NCBI GenBank assembly: GCA_963678705.1
Contig: OY783207.1
Location: forward strand, 8,928,001-8,992,000
Origin: Panorpa germanica
Lineage: Eukaryota; Arthropoda; Insecta; Mecoptera; Panorpidae
Direction of reading: 5' to 3'
DNA: 64,000 bases
Shown in pieces: positions 11,241 to 24,345 of the stretch. Every line of letters starts with the position of its first letter. Within the stretch, counting starts at the first letter, position 1. Made by a program: the position numbers and the translations under genes. Below the pieces are notes generated by a model. The model made no database searches. It was not told where the DNA came from and saw only the letters and a list, made by a program, of their open reading frames with translations.

Positions 11241-13405
11241 ATATACTTCTACTACTGTAATTTAATGTCACAATTTTATATATGTATATATATTTTTTTA
11301 CAAAAAAATATTCAAGTTTTTCACATTAAACTGAATATAAATAAAATTTATTCAGATCCTTAATGACTTGCAGTTAGCGAGAACGCCGCTATACGGCGCT
11401 ACTATTCATATAACATAATAACAAACAAGGGATGGTAGGGCTGGAGGGTGGATAAATGTTTTTTTATAATATAAACCTATAATAATGTGTTTAACATAGT
11501 ATGAATTTTACAAGCGTTTATAATCGCCCTATTTTATTAAATAGTATATGGTATTATAGGCAAGGAGCTTATAGCATACAAAAATTGCACAGTTCATTAG
11601 TGAGACATTTCAAAAAGCTAAATTTAAGTCAATTTAAAAGTTAATTTGATTCAATACGCAGGTAACTCATAAATTTAACCAAACAAAATTATAATGCAAT
11701 TCAAATTCATGTATTGCTTTCGTCGTTACCTCAAAACATACTAGTAGTATTCAAATGGTTGACTAATGAACTGGACGACTGGATATACCATGAGCTCTTC
11801 GTCTATTATACACTCGTCGTAATGTTTATTCATGTGCAAGAATATGTAAATAACCTTCACAATCCAAACTGTGTCATTTTAATCATAAAACGAATGGATG
11901 TGTGTTTTTTGGACATCGTGCATTCAACAGGTCTTCCACATCGTCGGGATGGTGGTGGTAGTTGAGCATACCGGGTGTGTGGTGTCAAGGCTCCAGGGGG
12001 TTATAGGAGGGGGAGAAGGGTGATACGAGCAACACCTGGCAGCTACAAACTTTCGTACTACATCGAGAGTTTATTTCGGAACTGCTCAACCTTGTTGTGT
12101 TATTATAGTTATGAATATTATTTTGATGTACGGTACGAGCAACCGAACCTGTTTTATTGACACAAAGTCTATTTTTTTGTTCGTATTTTCTTTCTTTCTG
12201 TAAAATGATGAAAATATTTAAATTGGTTAGAACAGTTATATCCTAAATAGGGAACTGACTCACAGCCCAAGGGATTTGCAAAAGAAAAAAGAAAGGTGAT
12301 GTGAAAAACTAAGAAAGTACTTCAAGAATAATAGCAAATATATTATTTTAAATATTTACTTGTGTGCTACTCGATAGATAATTTCATAAAGAAGATATGG
12401 TATAATTTTTATTAAAATCGGATGAAGCGTTCTTAACGTATCGTTGCGACCAGTTAAAAAGAAGTAGTTTCAAGATAAACGCAAAACAAAAGGAATTATT
12501 TTATTAGCATAAGTATATACTGACTAAGAATATAGACAACATATACTTAACTATATTTAGCGGGAATATACCAGATATATTATATTGCCTTATGCTACAA
12601 AACAGTTTTGGACACCACTGGGCAACGATATGAGCTTTGTAGAAGACGTACAATGCCTGTAATTTCATTACAAAGGTCAGAAGAGGATGATACCAGCGCG
12701 GCCTTTTGCTCTTTGTATACAAATCACGTTTTCACAGATAAAATACATATTTTATTTTGTTTGCCTTTGAGTTTTTGTAGAGAGACGACTGTGTTTTGTA
12801 TCGATAGAGATCTGATGGGTTCAATGACTGTAATCTGTTAGATACTCGAATATATTCTTTCAAAGAATTAGAACCCTGTTTACCTCGCGTCAGTTACCAC
12901 CAGACGAAATTTCAAAGGCGTACATTATCGAAATTAGGTTTATTAAATGTTGCTCTTTATTTAAGGTTTATTGTTTTGGGTAAACTTATATAGCCTAATT
13001 TATAAGACATAGGTCTTTCAAAAACAACCAGAAAGTAACAGTCGCTTTAGTTATCAACATAGACTCCTTAAGCGTGTTTCCAATTTCCTTATTCCTTTCA
13101 AAGAATAGATTATCTCAAGGTCTTCAAAATAGGCGTTCCTCAGTCCTCATTGCGATGATTACTTTCCCGAGTCGAAATTTTGACCCTATTGCCCACCTAA
13201 AAGAACCCGTTTCTGGGTTCATTTACATAGGATTTGTGCTCCTTCTCTGGGCCTACTTGTGGCAGTTATCGGACAAATTACGATGTTTAGGCTCAAATGA
13301 GAATGACATTCATATAAACTTAGCTACGTCTTAGGCACGCCTAGTTTATATTTTGTTACGCGGTGTTGCCGTGTTGACAATGATATATTTATATACATAT
13401 CTATA

Positions 13406-13410
<5 letters not shown>
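11241..13410. other. No recognised gene; one GC-rich patch
   Basis: Mostly AT-rich. A GC-rich patch at about 11930-12060 contains a G-rich run near 11996-12020. ORFs at 11714-11965, 12608-12841 and 13074-13334 show no motif I recognise and no splice context. Confidence 0.45.

Positions 13411-13476
<66 letters not shown>
13411..13476. repeat. (AT)n microsatellite
   Basis: Uninterrupted AT dinucleotides, preceded by a degenerate TATATA region from about 13383. Confidence 0.95.
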
Positions 13477-13480
<4 letters not shown>

Positions 13481-13594
13481 ATTACATGACGAGACGTGTT
13501 TTACTTTACTTTATTTAGTATGAAAAGGGGAGTTTAGATCCCTTTTAGGATAAGGATAGGTTTAAAATTTCGACGCGGGTTATTAGACCCAAAT

Positions 13595-13701
13595 CTTACC
13601 GCCCAGCCATTTCTTCAGGTTTGGAAACAGGATATAGAGGTAGGGCGCTAAATCTAGAGAATATGCTGGACGGGGTAGCAGTTTGTACCCCAATTTATGG
13701 A
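13595..13701 (-). pseudogene. Mariner transposase fragment, decayed
   Basis: On the minus strand the frame reads HKLGYKLLPRPAYSLDLAP and then YILFPNLKKWLGGK. This matches the conserved mariner block around the third catalytic Asp (consensus ...LPHPPYSPDLAPSDY.LFPNLKK.L.GK), with the D of SLDLAP retained. The flanks toward both ends carry stops and no further match, so a piece of about 35 codons remains of a roughly 345-residue cut-and-paste transposase. It lies next to the (AT)n tract at 13411-13476. It cannot be functional. Confidence 0.75.
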
Positions 13702-16700
13702 TAACTATACACTCAATCGCAGATAGCTGCTTTCAAAGGCTGTCAAACGCAAACTATATGGCAGTTAACGGGAGCTGAGCGCGAAATTCATAGAATAACT
13801 GAATCCAGCCCGCGGGCCGTACTTTATAGACCCCTGGAACAGTATATCTACTACAAGAACACCATAATACCAACCCATGCATCTGTACATATTGTTCCAG
13901 TTATCTACAAAAGAAAACGGAAACAAATACACAACGGGATGCCCGCAGCGTATTATATCCGACATGTTTATTTCTTGTTAAAACTTCAACATCTTTCAGT
14001 AGCGTAGTGACTTTATAGTGGTTGGGAATAAAACAAAAACATCATAATATAGAAAGATGGGAACACAGAGAATGACGTCTACGACGAAGTACAAATAAGC
14101 TCCTGAAATCAGCTTGAAGATGAATGCTTTGAGCGTTGTATTCTCAGAATAAAAATATTACTTGAAAGATGAAGAAATCAGTTTGCTATGCGGACCACGG
14201 TAGGAATAGAGTATGCTTTTGATTGTTTTGATGCTGATTTGATTATTAGTTCAGTCTATACGAAACATTCTGCAGCTACTGAATTCAATTGGATTATATA
14301 AATACCTGAAAAGAAATTGCAGATAATGTAAGGCAAGACTTTTTCTATCTAATGCATTTCATTTTTCTTCCACTAGACCTAATGTAAAATGTAGTTACCT
14401 CTGATTGACACGGAGTCTTCAATGTATCCAATAAAGAAAACACTATTTAGGAAAATTAAATTAGACACAAAAGTGATTTGTGTATTTTAGCATAGTTGAA
14501 ATTTATACACCATGTTAAGTGTCCCTTTACAACTTTTCTATTCAAAAAGTTAGTCATGAACATTTAAATTGAAGTTACTTTATATTCATACATGAAACTA
14601 GCACCATCTGGGATGCGTGTCGTTTACATCACTTTGATTGATAGGCCGTTGAAAAATAATAACTTTGATACGAAAACTTTATCGCTTTATCTGTTATGGT
14701 GTGAGAGATTTAAAACTTTCAATTTCTATTCGATGCGTACGTGTACAAACAAAGATACCCTACCCTACCGTAGAAACTATTTAGGCTGCTCAAGAACTTT
14801 CTAAAGGCATTCTAACATTGCTAAACACAGGACTGTGGTTCTAGCAAGCCATTTAAATTTATCTTTGCACAACATATACATATATACATTTTCTGACGTT
14901 AATAAAGTATTTTATGCAAAGTTATATAATGTTAACGTAGTTATATAGTGCAAGACGTATGAGAGAAACTATCTCTCATGAGAAAGTGTGTCTATGCGAC
15001 AACACCCGTGACAAAATCGTAAGCCGTAAGTAAACGGTTGCAGTGTGAGAGGCCCATACCCTCTAAAACCCTCTCATCACGATCAATTTATCGGGTTGTA
15101 TAACGTATCGATTAGCTTGTCATATTACTTATAAATTATATTGAAAATCAAGCTAAAATATTGATATACCGCTTTCCTAACATTGTATTATAATAAATGG
15201 AGTTTTCTTCAGCAGTCTTTCTTTTTGCAGCTGAAGCAATTTTATTTTATACTCATATTATATAACGACTACATTATGCATTGTTCTCTTTTTTTAAACT
15301 AGTAAAGTTATTGTGTTATAATTTGAATACTGTCTAACTTTTACATAGTTTGAGCAATGAATTCTATAGTTTAAGTTATTTTAAAGTGTTGGAAACATTA
15401 TTAATAGAGTTGTGGTTCTGTGGAAAACTTGTACAGGGCAAACTCGAACAGTATACTTGACGAAAAATGAAATCTAAAACTTCAACATTTACACTAAGTT
15501 AGATGTGTTTTAAACTCCTCATAGAGTTACGCAAACGTGAAATTCGCTCACTCAAAGCCTGTTCCTACAAGATATGATTTTCTATATAGATCGCCTAGCA
15601 TGTTTTTATCACTTAATCATAAGATTGTATTCATAATAAGGGCTCTTCCACACTGCATCTCACAATACAATACATTGGGTATTGTAGGTAATAAAAGTGC
15701 TTAGTATATACACATAAAATACAAAAACGCACAAAAACATAGCTCACGTTGTATCTATGCATCTGAGCATGTTAAGGATATATGCGAATGCGAGTAGAAC
15801 GTAGTACGGCACTTTGATATACAAGCGTATGAACCACATTATGAATAGAGACGTTACAAATACATACGCCTACGATACAGTGGTATATTAATAAACATTA
15901 AAAGAGAAAGTTCTTCTCATGATAAAGTGTGCTAATGTGACTACACTCTACTGAGTTCGAGACCAGAGTGAGGGAGCCCTAACACAAGTTTTTGCCGAGT
16001 GTGTGTGATTGATATTAGGCAGCTGTAATCTATAATTACTTTCTTCTATTGTGAGACATCTAGAACATCACCTTGGCAGGCATCGAAATATTGTTTATGT
16101 ATGTTATGTATGTATTGTATTAAGATAAGTTCCAAACAGTTTCAGGGTTATACTAGGAGTAATTTTAAATATTTAAAAACATATTTTTACCAATTAAAAC
16201 TTACTTTTAGTTAAATATATACAAGACAATATCTTCAATTTTATCAAGAATTGTAAATTTTTAATCAAACTCATGTGTTGCTCTGAAATCAAAGTTTATT
16301 TTAGTAATTTACATACACATTTTAATAATTACGCTGTTTAATTTAAATCATACTATCTTACCTGCAATCAAAGAAACGACATTTAAATTGTCAATTCCTT
16401 TTTATCTAATTTTATTATAACCTACACAGTGAGATCTGTCGACTCCTTGGCCGTTATTCCTACAACGTCATCTATGGCATCCATGAGTATATGGTCATTG
16501 TTTTACCGACAGGCGCTTTGTACCAACTAAAGAAATACAATTTCTTTACATATATTGGCACTTCTCACGTTAGTGGAGTCTCCCCCTCGAATTAGTTAAT
16601 TTAGTAATTTAGCTAACGTAACATTGCATAACGTTAATTATTCTCTATAACAACGCCATCTTGTAATTCTGTTTCAACATATTTTAACGATTCATAAGGC

Positions 16701-17323
16701 TGCCCCGAATTCCCTAACAGCACTCAACATTGGCATTTCTCTGCGTTAGACACAAAAATTATAAACAACAACTTCCCTGGAATTATCAAACAAAGGCAGG
16801 AATTTTCTTATAGAACTTAGTTAATAAGCTTAAAATATTTTATATAAATAATTAATTTAATTATAATTAACAAGTTAAAGGAACACCGCAGCTAATTATC
16901 TGATTGGTGTTAAGAAATTAATATCATTAAATTGTGTTTAAGATAAACCAAGAACTTCATACTGTTATTAGGAAGCTATTAGTCTAATTGAGGCTTCATT
17001 TGATATATATATATATAGCAGGGTCGGTTTCGGTTCATTAGTTAATCAAAATGATACTTCGATACGTGTACACTAACCTCTAAAATAAATGCCGGTTAAA
17101 CACAAAATGCTAGACAAATTGTACCTTATCGAACGCTAGTAATAATTTATCTAAATGATGCTTAATATGATTTGCCTTTATGATTCTAAAAATACAAAAA
17201 GTTGAAAATTGTAAAGTTTGACTACTAATCCTCTAATAGTTCAATTCTCTTTTTAGTGCCCTCCTTTATAACGCAGTAGTATAAAATAACGTTGTAGGAG
17301 ATATATGGAATATTTTAAATATA
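13702..17323. other. AT-rich stretch without gene
   Basis: A split hairpin pair of the recurring family (TTAGCTTG 15112-15119, CAAGCTAA 15149-15156) is present. Otherwise only short chance ORFs and a TATG-rich patch near 16090-16120. Confidence 0.5.
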
Positions 17324-17830
17324 CAGGGTGTCCCAATATTCAACGATAAGCGGGCACCAGAGGGTGGTCCTGCTCATGACTGCACAAGAAAAAAAGAAAA
17401 AAAAAATTTATCTCATTTTGTTTAGAAATTAGAAACAAAATAATTTTTTATTCGAAAATTGAAACACCTTAAGATGTTTTTAACTACCATGACCACAATT
17501 TTTCAAATATTTCGAATTTTTTTTTTGTATCAGCAACCTAAATAGCACTGCTATCTACCACAACCATTAAAAATCCCAGAATGCTAGTAGTTTTTACACA
17601 AAAATAAATTAACATTATTTTTTTCCCTAAAATTTTTAAAGATTTTTACTTTCTGTCCACTTTAACTCATCGTGGTGTAAAAAAAAAGTATGAAAACTAC
17701 TACAACAAGTTTTTTAAAAATTGGCACAACTTTTCAGGATTCCAAAATGGTATAATACTCCAGGAAAACTAGCAATAAAAAAAAATTATGCTTGATCAAC
17801 CCCTGTGACATACCTATTGATAACAACTCA
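17324..17830 (+). mobile_element. Possible DNA-transposon end (CAGGGTGTCCC)
   Basis: TA followed by CAGGGTGTCCCAATATTC, then a low-complexity A/T-rich interior. CAGGGTGT termini next to TA are common on insect cut-and-paste elements. A solo end of similar sequence occurs on the opposite strand at about 39700-39776. No matching right end or transposase frame was found here, and the right limit is a guess. Confidence 0.3.
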
Positions 17831-18752
17831 GTAAGACACGGAATTAAGTTGTCACAAACGTAACGTTATTGAACGCAATAGTATCCCAAGTTGGGGAAAC
17901 AGACGTACGTTAATTTCGTACATGATTAACTGACCTTATTATAACAAAATTGAAAGCAAATATATCACTGTCGTGTCCCATATCCCGACAGTCCTTCGGA
18001 AATATAAAGCAACGATAAATCAAACAAAGAATACGATTATTTGTTCCATCAATATTCGGTCCAATAAATGATTTATGGAAGTAATATTCGAATTATTCCC
18101 TTTTTTTGTTCTTTAACATAAAAAAACGAACTATCAGAGACATCTGGCGACAAATATTATTATGCTACTATATTGTTCAGACACATAAACACATTATATG
18201 TGAAAAATACACAGAGAGAAAATGGAAAAAATAAAGAAGAAATCTTAGCACAACCAATATGACAGAAATGTGTCATCAGTTAAAATAATGGTGCATCATT
18301 ATAGTCTGTGCTACGTCGAGGTGAAAACGTCTGCGCCAGTTTAATGGTGACGCCGTGATGTTGACAAAATTAACGTTGCTCGGATCACAAGATGAAACAT
18401 AATGACCAATAAAGAGACTGTATAAATAAAATTCATCAAAAATATAATGAGGTGTGATATGGTACTCAATATGGACCGCATTCGTATTCGTATAATAAAA
18501 AGGTTTGTTCTCTAAATGACGTAGCTGTTAAATCTATTAGAAGAATGTTTTGTATAAATAATATTCTTTACTACATTACACTATTCACATAAATTTGTAT
18601 TATAATGAGAGGTCTATTTACATTTGCTTCATTTTATACTCTTATTTATGTTCAAAGTATTTTTCATCAAATAATATTCTTTTTATATTAGTGAAAAATT
18701 ATAATCAAGTACTTTTCGACCTTGAGAATTATAATGTAGCATTGTAGAATTG

Positions 18753-18753
<1 letters not shown>
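17831..18753. other. No recognised feature
   Basis: AT-rich DNA with no coding frame, splice-site pair or repeat that I could recognise. Confidence 0.5.

Positions 18754-18799
<46 letters not shown>
18754..18799. repeat. (TA)n microsatellite
   Basis: Uninterrupted TA dinucleotides. They add an artificial Ile-Tyr tail to the minus-strand ORF that starts at 19128. Confidence 0.95.
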
Positions 18800-18804
<5 letters not shown>

Positions 18805-19597
18805 TTGTCCAACCCAATCAATAACAATAGGCTCATAAAGGCATCCCCCACCCCAATATATAGACTTCGCAATGTTATCAACCATCCCAAACCCTAAAGC
18901 GATTAAAGTTCCATAGCAGCAATGGCCTGGCGGGCCAACTTGGAACATTGGAATCATGGTTGCTTGTTTATAACTTAAAATATTCCAAAGTCCGCGAGGA
19001 GGGTGGTTAAGAGGACTGCCCTCAGGATAAAAGATACCAAGGGTTGGAAGAAGCCCTATTGTACATTGAACCAATTTAAATATCAACATATAATATAATG
19101 CTACCCTCAACTTTATGTATTTGTTCAAGAATTCTCATATATGAAGTTTTAAATATATTGCCTAATGAAATATTGTTGAAAGTTTTAAAGTTACAAATTG
19201 TATGGCCTGTAATTAAAATTCTGGAAAGTCGTTTGGAATTTCCTAGAGGCTGCGGAGACGAGCGACTGTTCATTTTGTATTATTGTCACGATCTGCAACG
19301 CTGTGCTTAGCACTGACACGGTTCCTGGTTTTAATTCAATCGCAAGGAAAATAAAAACGAACAAAACAATGAAATAAAATGTTTATTTTACTTTTTATGT
19401 TACGAATAAATACAAATCTTAAATACTTATATGTCTAACAATTTCAAGTGTTAAGGAGGAAGACCTATCAGTTGCGTGTTGAACTGAGTAACTTTCTTAG
19501 TAAAAATTACTTTTATTTATTTAACTTGCAGTTCGCTCGAAATTTGTTAGGTTATAGCAGCCGTGTTATTACAGTGACATCTGTCAAAATTGTTGTC

Positions 19598-19958
19598 AGA
19601 ATCTGCCCGAACCGAAGTGTTAGTGAGAGAACGCACGTATATACGAATGAGATAACACACACGGCACGAACGAAACTAACGTTTGCAGGACGTTTTGAGT
19701 GACTATGTTTCTTGGTAGCAGAGCAATTACGTTGCATGCTTTTAATGGTGACATCATGAGCAAAGATGTGCACAAATACTAATCAAAAGTTTTTAAATAC
19801 ATACATACATACAAATACCTCAGAATACGACACAGAAAAATCGCCTATTATGCTATTGTTAAAAATTCTATAGAGGAACGAAACACGACTCGACATGGCT
19901 CGTTTTTCGTTTTCGTTGTTGACTAGTCTGCAATCAGTCGATCCGTGAGCAGACGGCC
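19598..19958 (-). mobile_element. Harbinger-like foldback element, one end lost
   Basis: Aligns inverted with 48257-48577: shared blocks include CAATCAGTCGAT, TCTGTGTCGTATT, TATTTGTGCACATCT, GCATGCAACGTAATTG and TTCGTTCGTGCCGTG. The outer end is GGCC at 19955-19958 followed by TTA, as in the complete copies. The opposite terminal repeat is missing beyond about 19598. It is non-coding and needs a transposase in trans. Confidence 0.65.
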
Positions 19959-22679
19959 TTAATGCCATAAAAACTACTTTTACATACTTTTTAAATAAAA
20001 GAAAATTGAGTTGATATCTCGGACACAACTCGCTTTATTTACATTTTAAAATCGAGCGTCCTTATTTAAAGACCCTTAACTTAAACGATGTGTAGATAGC
20101 AAATATTAAACCAGTTTTGCTGGTTTTTAAATTGCATAAAATTATAATCTGTGATGACAAGCAACGCTATGTTAAATCCAATCACCTGGCGGTGAAATGT
20201 TTTACCTCAGCACCTGTCATATCAGAATCGAGTACTTGCGACGTCAACTTTTGCAGTACAGTGTTATTAGTCCAACATTAGAAATATCTAAAATAGCAAC
20301 TCCTCCTGAATGTACTTAAAATGAAATTATTTGTAATTTGTAAATAAAATGGCAATAAAAGACAATGCCAACACAGCTGTTACAACAAAACTTTCGCATT
20401 CAACACGAATCTAAATTTAATTTTTAAGCATTACTCTGATACACAATAAAATAACAAGCATTCAACAGTGACAAGTTGAAGCGCCTTTCACACCCTACAC
20501 CCCCCCCTTCCTCCTCCTTGCTACGTCACCCTCTTAAAGCCCTTGACGCAATCTAAATTGATTTCTATTTAGACATTTTGTATCAACGTTTTTCTTTTCC
20601 CTTTTTCCTAATAATGTCCCAGTGACATTCCACGTTTTAAAGTCAGTTTTCTAATTGAATTTTTAGGATGTCGTGTAAGTCATTGATAGACGTTTTAGAT
20701 TCACTCACTTGGTAAAGCACTTTCTCTCACAAAGACAGTTTCAAATACTTTTTTGTATCATGATGTTTTCTTGGAAAAACATTTTTGTAGACGAATTACG
20801 GTATGACACGGCGAGACTTTAAAATGTAACAGAATTTATTTCCTTAACATATCCGATTTTGAAAGCAGGAACTAGTTCTGTAATATTCTGCTATTCAATA
20901 AGAAGTTTCATTTTAAATTTCGCGCCATTTCTAACCAAAAAGTTTATAAAGGTAATAAATAATGTTTAAATGCGTTACTTTATTAAAAGATAAACAAGTA
21001 ACTAAGACCAATTCCCTAATGTTTCACGTAAAACGTTAAATTAGCAATGGTGTTACCAGATATTGTGATTTTCCACAGTTTATTGAACATTTTTATTACT
21101 GCATCGTTAAAAAAATCATGCAACTATATAGATAGTGCAGTTGATTAATAAGACAACTCTGAAAATTCGATATATTTGAGTAAAATGTATCCTCTACCTA
21201 ATTTGCAACTAACAAAATTATGATGCAGATAAACTTGTTGAATATCGCTGGATTGCTAGAAAATCTAATTTTCTTTTAGAAATAGAATTTAGAAAATGTA
21301 GAGACAGCATTTTGTTAATTAATTCGTCCTCAGAAAAGTTTGTAGATTAATATTTTGGATGTTGTCAGTTTCTGTTATTACGGATCTTAGATATAAGAAT
21401 CGAAGCATTGTTGCCGGTTCTCATATTTTCCATATCAAGTCACTTTAGTCAAGGATTTGTACACACACATCCATAGTAATGCAGAATTGATCGTGACAAC
21501 TACGCTGACTGTTACTGTGTATCTTGTTTGAGTTCAGTTGCCGACATAACCAAATAACTGCGCTTACTCCGAACCAATATGAAAAAGCGCTGTTGCCACA
21601 TCACTACTACTGGTTTAAATAATAATGTCACGATAAAGACTTGGTCAATAATGTTAATTTCTTTTTTATAATGTCTGTGACTACGATTTTTATGGCATAT
21701 TAAGTTTTTATGAAGTTCCTGCGTTACTTTATTTACTTTTTTATAGAAACTTCAATTTTAATATAATTAGGCTTATATGATTTGTTTTTAATCAAAGAAT
21801 AATTAAATAAAGTTTTATTATATTGCCTTATATGAATAAATAATTAAGTAAATAATAGATTAGGTCATCTAGTAACTGACCACATATTTTCCTAATTTTA
21901 ATCTCCAGTTGTGAAATAGATCTAACAAAATATAAAGCTCTTTTAATAAAAGCCACCATCCTGCAACTATACGTACGCGTACTGAAATAATAAATAAACC
22001 TTATTTATTTTTCATTGAAATTCTCTGTTTTCTCTGACCGTAAAGACATTATTTAATGTGCGCCCTACTTTATTATGTAGATTAATATAGACGCAAATAT
22101 TTTGCTATTATGAGTTGTTACCGTAAGTGGGTTCATCCTGTTTATATATATTTAGTTTTACCAGGTCCCTTTTTAATCTATTGCCCCATATACGTATGTA
22201 ATACCATATATGTACTTTCACGCGTGTGAGTATACTTGTATACAGTATGTCACTGTATGTGTTTTTGCTAACCGCAAGGACACGAGTGGGTATGGCGATC
22301 CTTGACCTCAAGCAGGGTTAAACTTGATCTACCCCTTAAAGGTTGCTTTATACAATAACGCATTGTGGCACGTCGTGATAATTTATCGAGGGCAGTTTGT
22401 TCCCAGTTTTACTATGTTCATCTGATATGTTACCTTAAAGACTTCGGCTTAATTGAACGCACTAGCTACTCACCAGGGTTGGACTGGGATCAAATTCTTG
22501 ACTTTTTCTATTTTAATCAATTTCGTGTTTTCTACAAATCGTTGTCCTTAAGAGGTTATATACGGTTAAGAGTCCCAAAAAAAGCGATTTTTTAAGAATT
22601 TTTCCTGAGGAGACTTTTAAAAGTATTAATGTAAAAATTTGTACACATATTAGCTTTTGTATTATCAGAAATAATCATT
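19959..22679. other. AT-rich stretch without gene
   Basis: Only a C-rich patch (about 20490-20520) and chance ORFs are visible. Confidence 0.5.
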
Positions 22680-23230
22680 TTAAAGCTGCTATAGCTCATC
22701 TCCAGGAGCTCCTCTCAAAAAAGGCATCTTGCGGTGACCACTATATCTCTGGACTGGATCATCTAAAATGAAAAAACCAAACGCAATTCTTTAAAGTAAT
22801 GTATAATCTAGTAATTAATAGAAGAAATAAGCAAAATAATACTTTTTGACAAAATGGCGGCTTCTCAAAATAAAATTCAATTTTTGACAAAAATTTTGGG
22901 CTTAAATTGTTTATTAAAAAAAAGATATTTATCCGTAAAAAAAAACCTTCGACTAATTACTAAAAAATATACTTAAGAAGCATTGAGTTAAAATTTGAAA
23001 CTGATCGGTTGAACCGTTTCCGAGAAGTCTTGGTCACCGACTTCAAAAACACAGTTTTCAGAAAATCGCATTTAAAGTTTCAAAAGCACCATACATAGAG
23101 TATGCAATTTTTTTTCAACTTACATAACTTCGAAAATAATTGCCAGATTGACTTGAAATTTTCTGTGCGTGTACTTAAATATATGTACATTACGAAAATG
23201 TTTTTTTAATTCTAACTGTAAAGGACAGGT
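22680..23230. repeat. Probable dispersed repeat
   Basis: The text resembles the 5470/9190 repeat family in style, with GAACCGTTTCCGAGAAGTC, AAAATCGCATTTAAAG and TTGACTTGAAATTTTC blocks of the kind that recur in arthropod interspersed repeats. No second copy lies in this window, so the call is tentative. Confidence 0.3.
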
Positions 23231-24069
23231 ATAGACGTGCGGCAAAGATACGCGCTCCAAAGTTTATGATTCCAATGTGAAAGCGGCTTTACAAGCTCAA
23301 TATATTTATGGATACTAATTAATGTATTTAAATTTGGTAATATCATTAAAGCTTGCAACAAATTATGTTAAAATGAATAGAATCTATGGCAAAGTTACAC
23401 TGGATAGAATGTAATTCGTTCTGTTACCACCCCGTTTAAATATTTTGCGAATGCTCATGCCAAAGCTGTAGATTTCTTAAATGTTACAGTTCAAATAACG
23501 ACATAGAAACTTAACATTGTTATCATTGTCGATAAGTTAGAAACCTAGTTTTGTTAGCGTCATCACCACAGAACAATAATATCTTATTGATGACAATCTA
23601 ATGATTCCAATATATCCAATGTCATGTGTTTCAAAATAAAATCAAGACCCAAAAGCAATCTTGTAGATAATATTTCAGTTTATGGAACAGAGTGACGTAA
23701 TTTACTGTTTTGTGGTAAATTGATAGTTAGGAAAGCGGAAAATGTGTGAAAATAAAAACATCAAGAAGAGAGAAATATTGTTAAACGAAGACAAGAAAAA
23801 CCTGATCAGAAATTCTATATGTTTTATATTTTCATTATTTAGTAATTTATAAAATTACGTGGCACAGATTAAATCTGCTTGTGATTGTTTAATTGAATAA
23901 TTTTAATTGAATAATAATTAATTAGTAATTTCACTAACAGATCTTTATTGGATTACATTTATATTACTTCTAGATCAGTTATTTTTTAGCTTTAGGTGAA
24001 ATTTTACAATTGTTTTTTAGGAAGTTCGCAGTCTATCGATATCAGTCGATTCACGCTGGTGCCGTTCAG
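23231..24069. other. No recognised feature
   Basis: AT-rich DNA. Nothing supportable on either strand. Confidence 0.5.
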
Positions 24070-24345
24070 TACTATTTATTCGATATTGACACAAAAACAT
24101 GAGAAGGGTTACGAAATTTAGATGGGAAAATGAGGAGAAAGGAAACAGATACTGGGAAAATAGCGAGGAAAGGAGTGTGCGGAACATTGGAGCACATTAA
24201 GTTTTCATGTCAGAAAAAAGTAATCAGCGAGAAGAATATTGTGCAGTTATTAAAGGGAGGTAGTGAAGGAAAGAGGTGGATGGCGGAAATAGATAAAAGG
24301 AACGAAGAAAAAAAAGTAACGCCAGAGCAGAAGTGATTTTAATCT
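24070..24345 (+). mobile_element. LINE ORF2 C-terminal remnant, purine-rich family, copy 1
   Basis: One frame reads VTKFRWENEEKGNRYW and a second continues CGTLEHIKFSC...GGSEGKRWMAEIDKR to a stop at 24336. Together they follow the C-terminal layout seen in many insect LINEs: an ARFR.GNE...NRYW segment, a CxxCG..T.EH....C zinc motif, and a charged WM.E.....R tail. A frameshift separates the two parts and one Cys pair is incomplete, so it is a pseudogene fragment. Related remnants lie at 25905-26260 and 36910-37170. Confidence 0.6.

Noticed and set aside
19098..19310. Plus-strand ORF with LPNEILLKVL, considered as an F-box or a LINE RNase H segment
   Set aside because: The resemblance is limited to a few hydrophobic positions, and the flanks do not continue either family.
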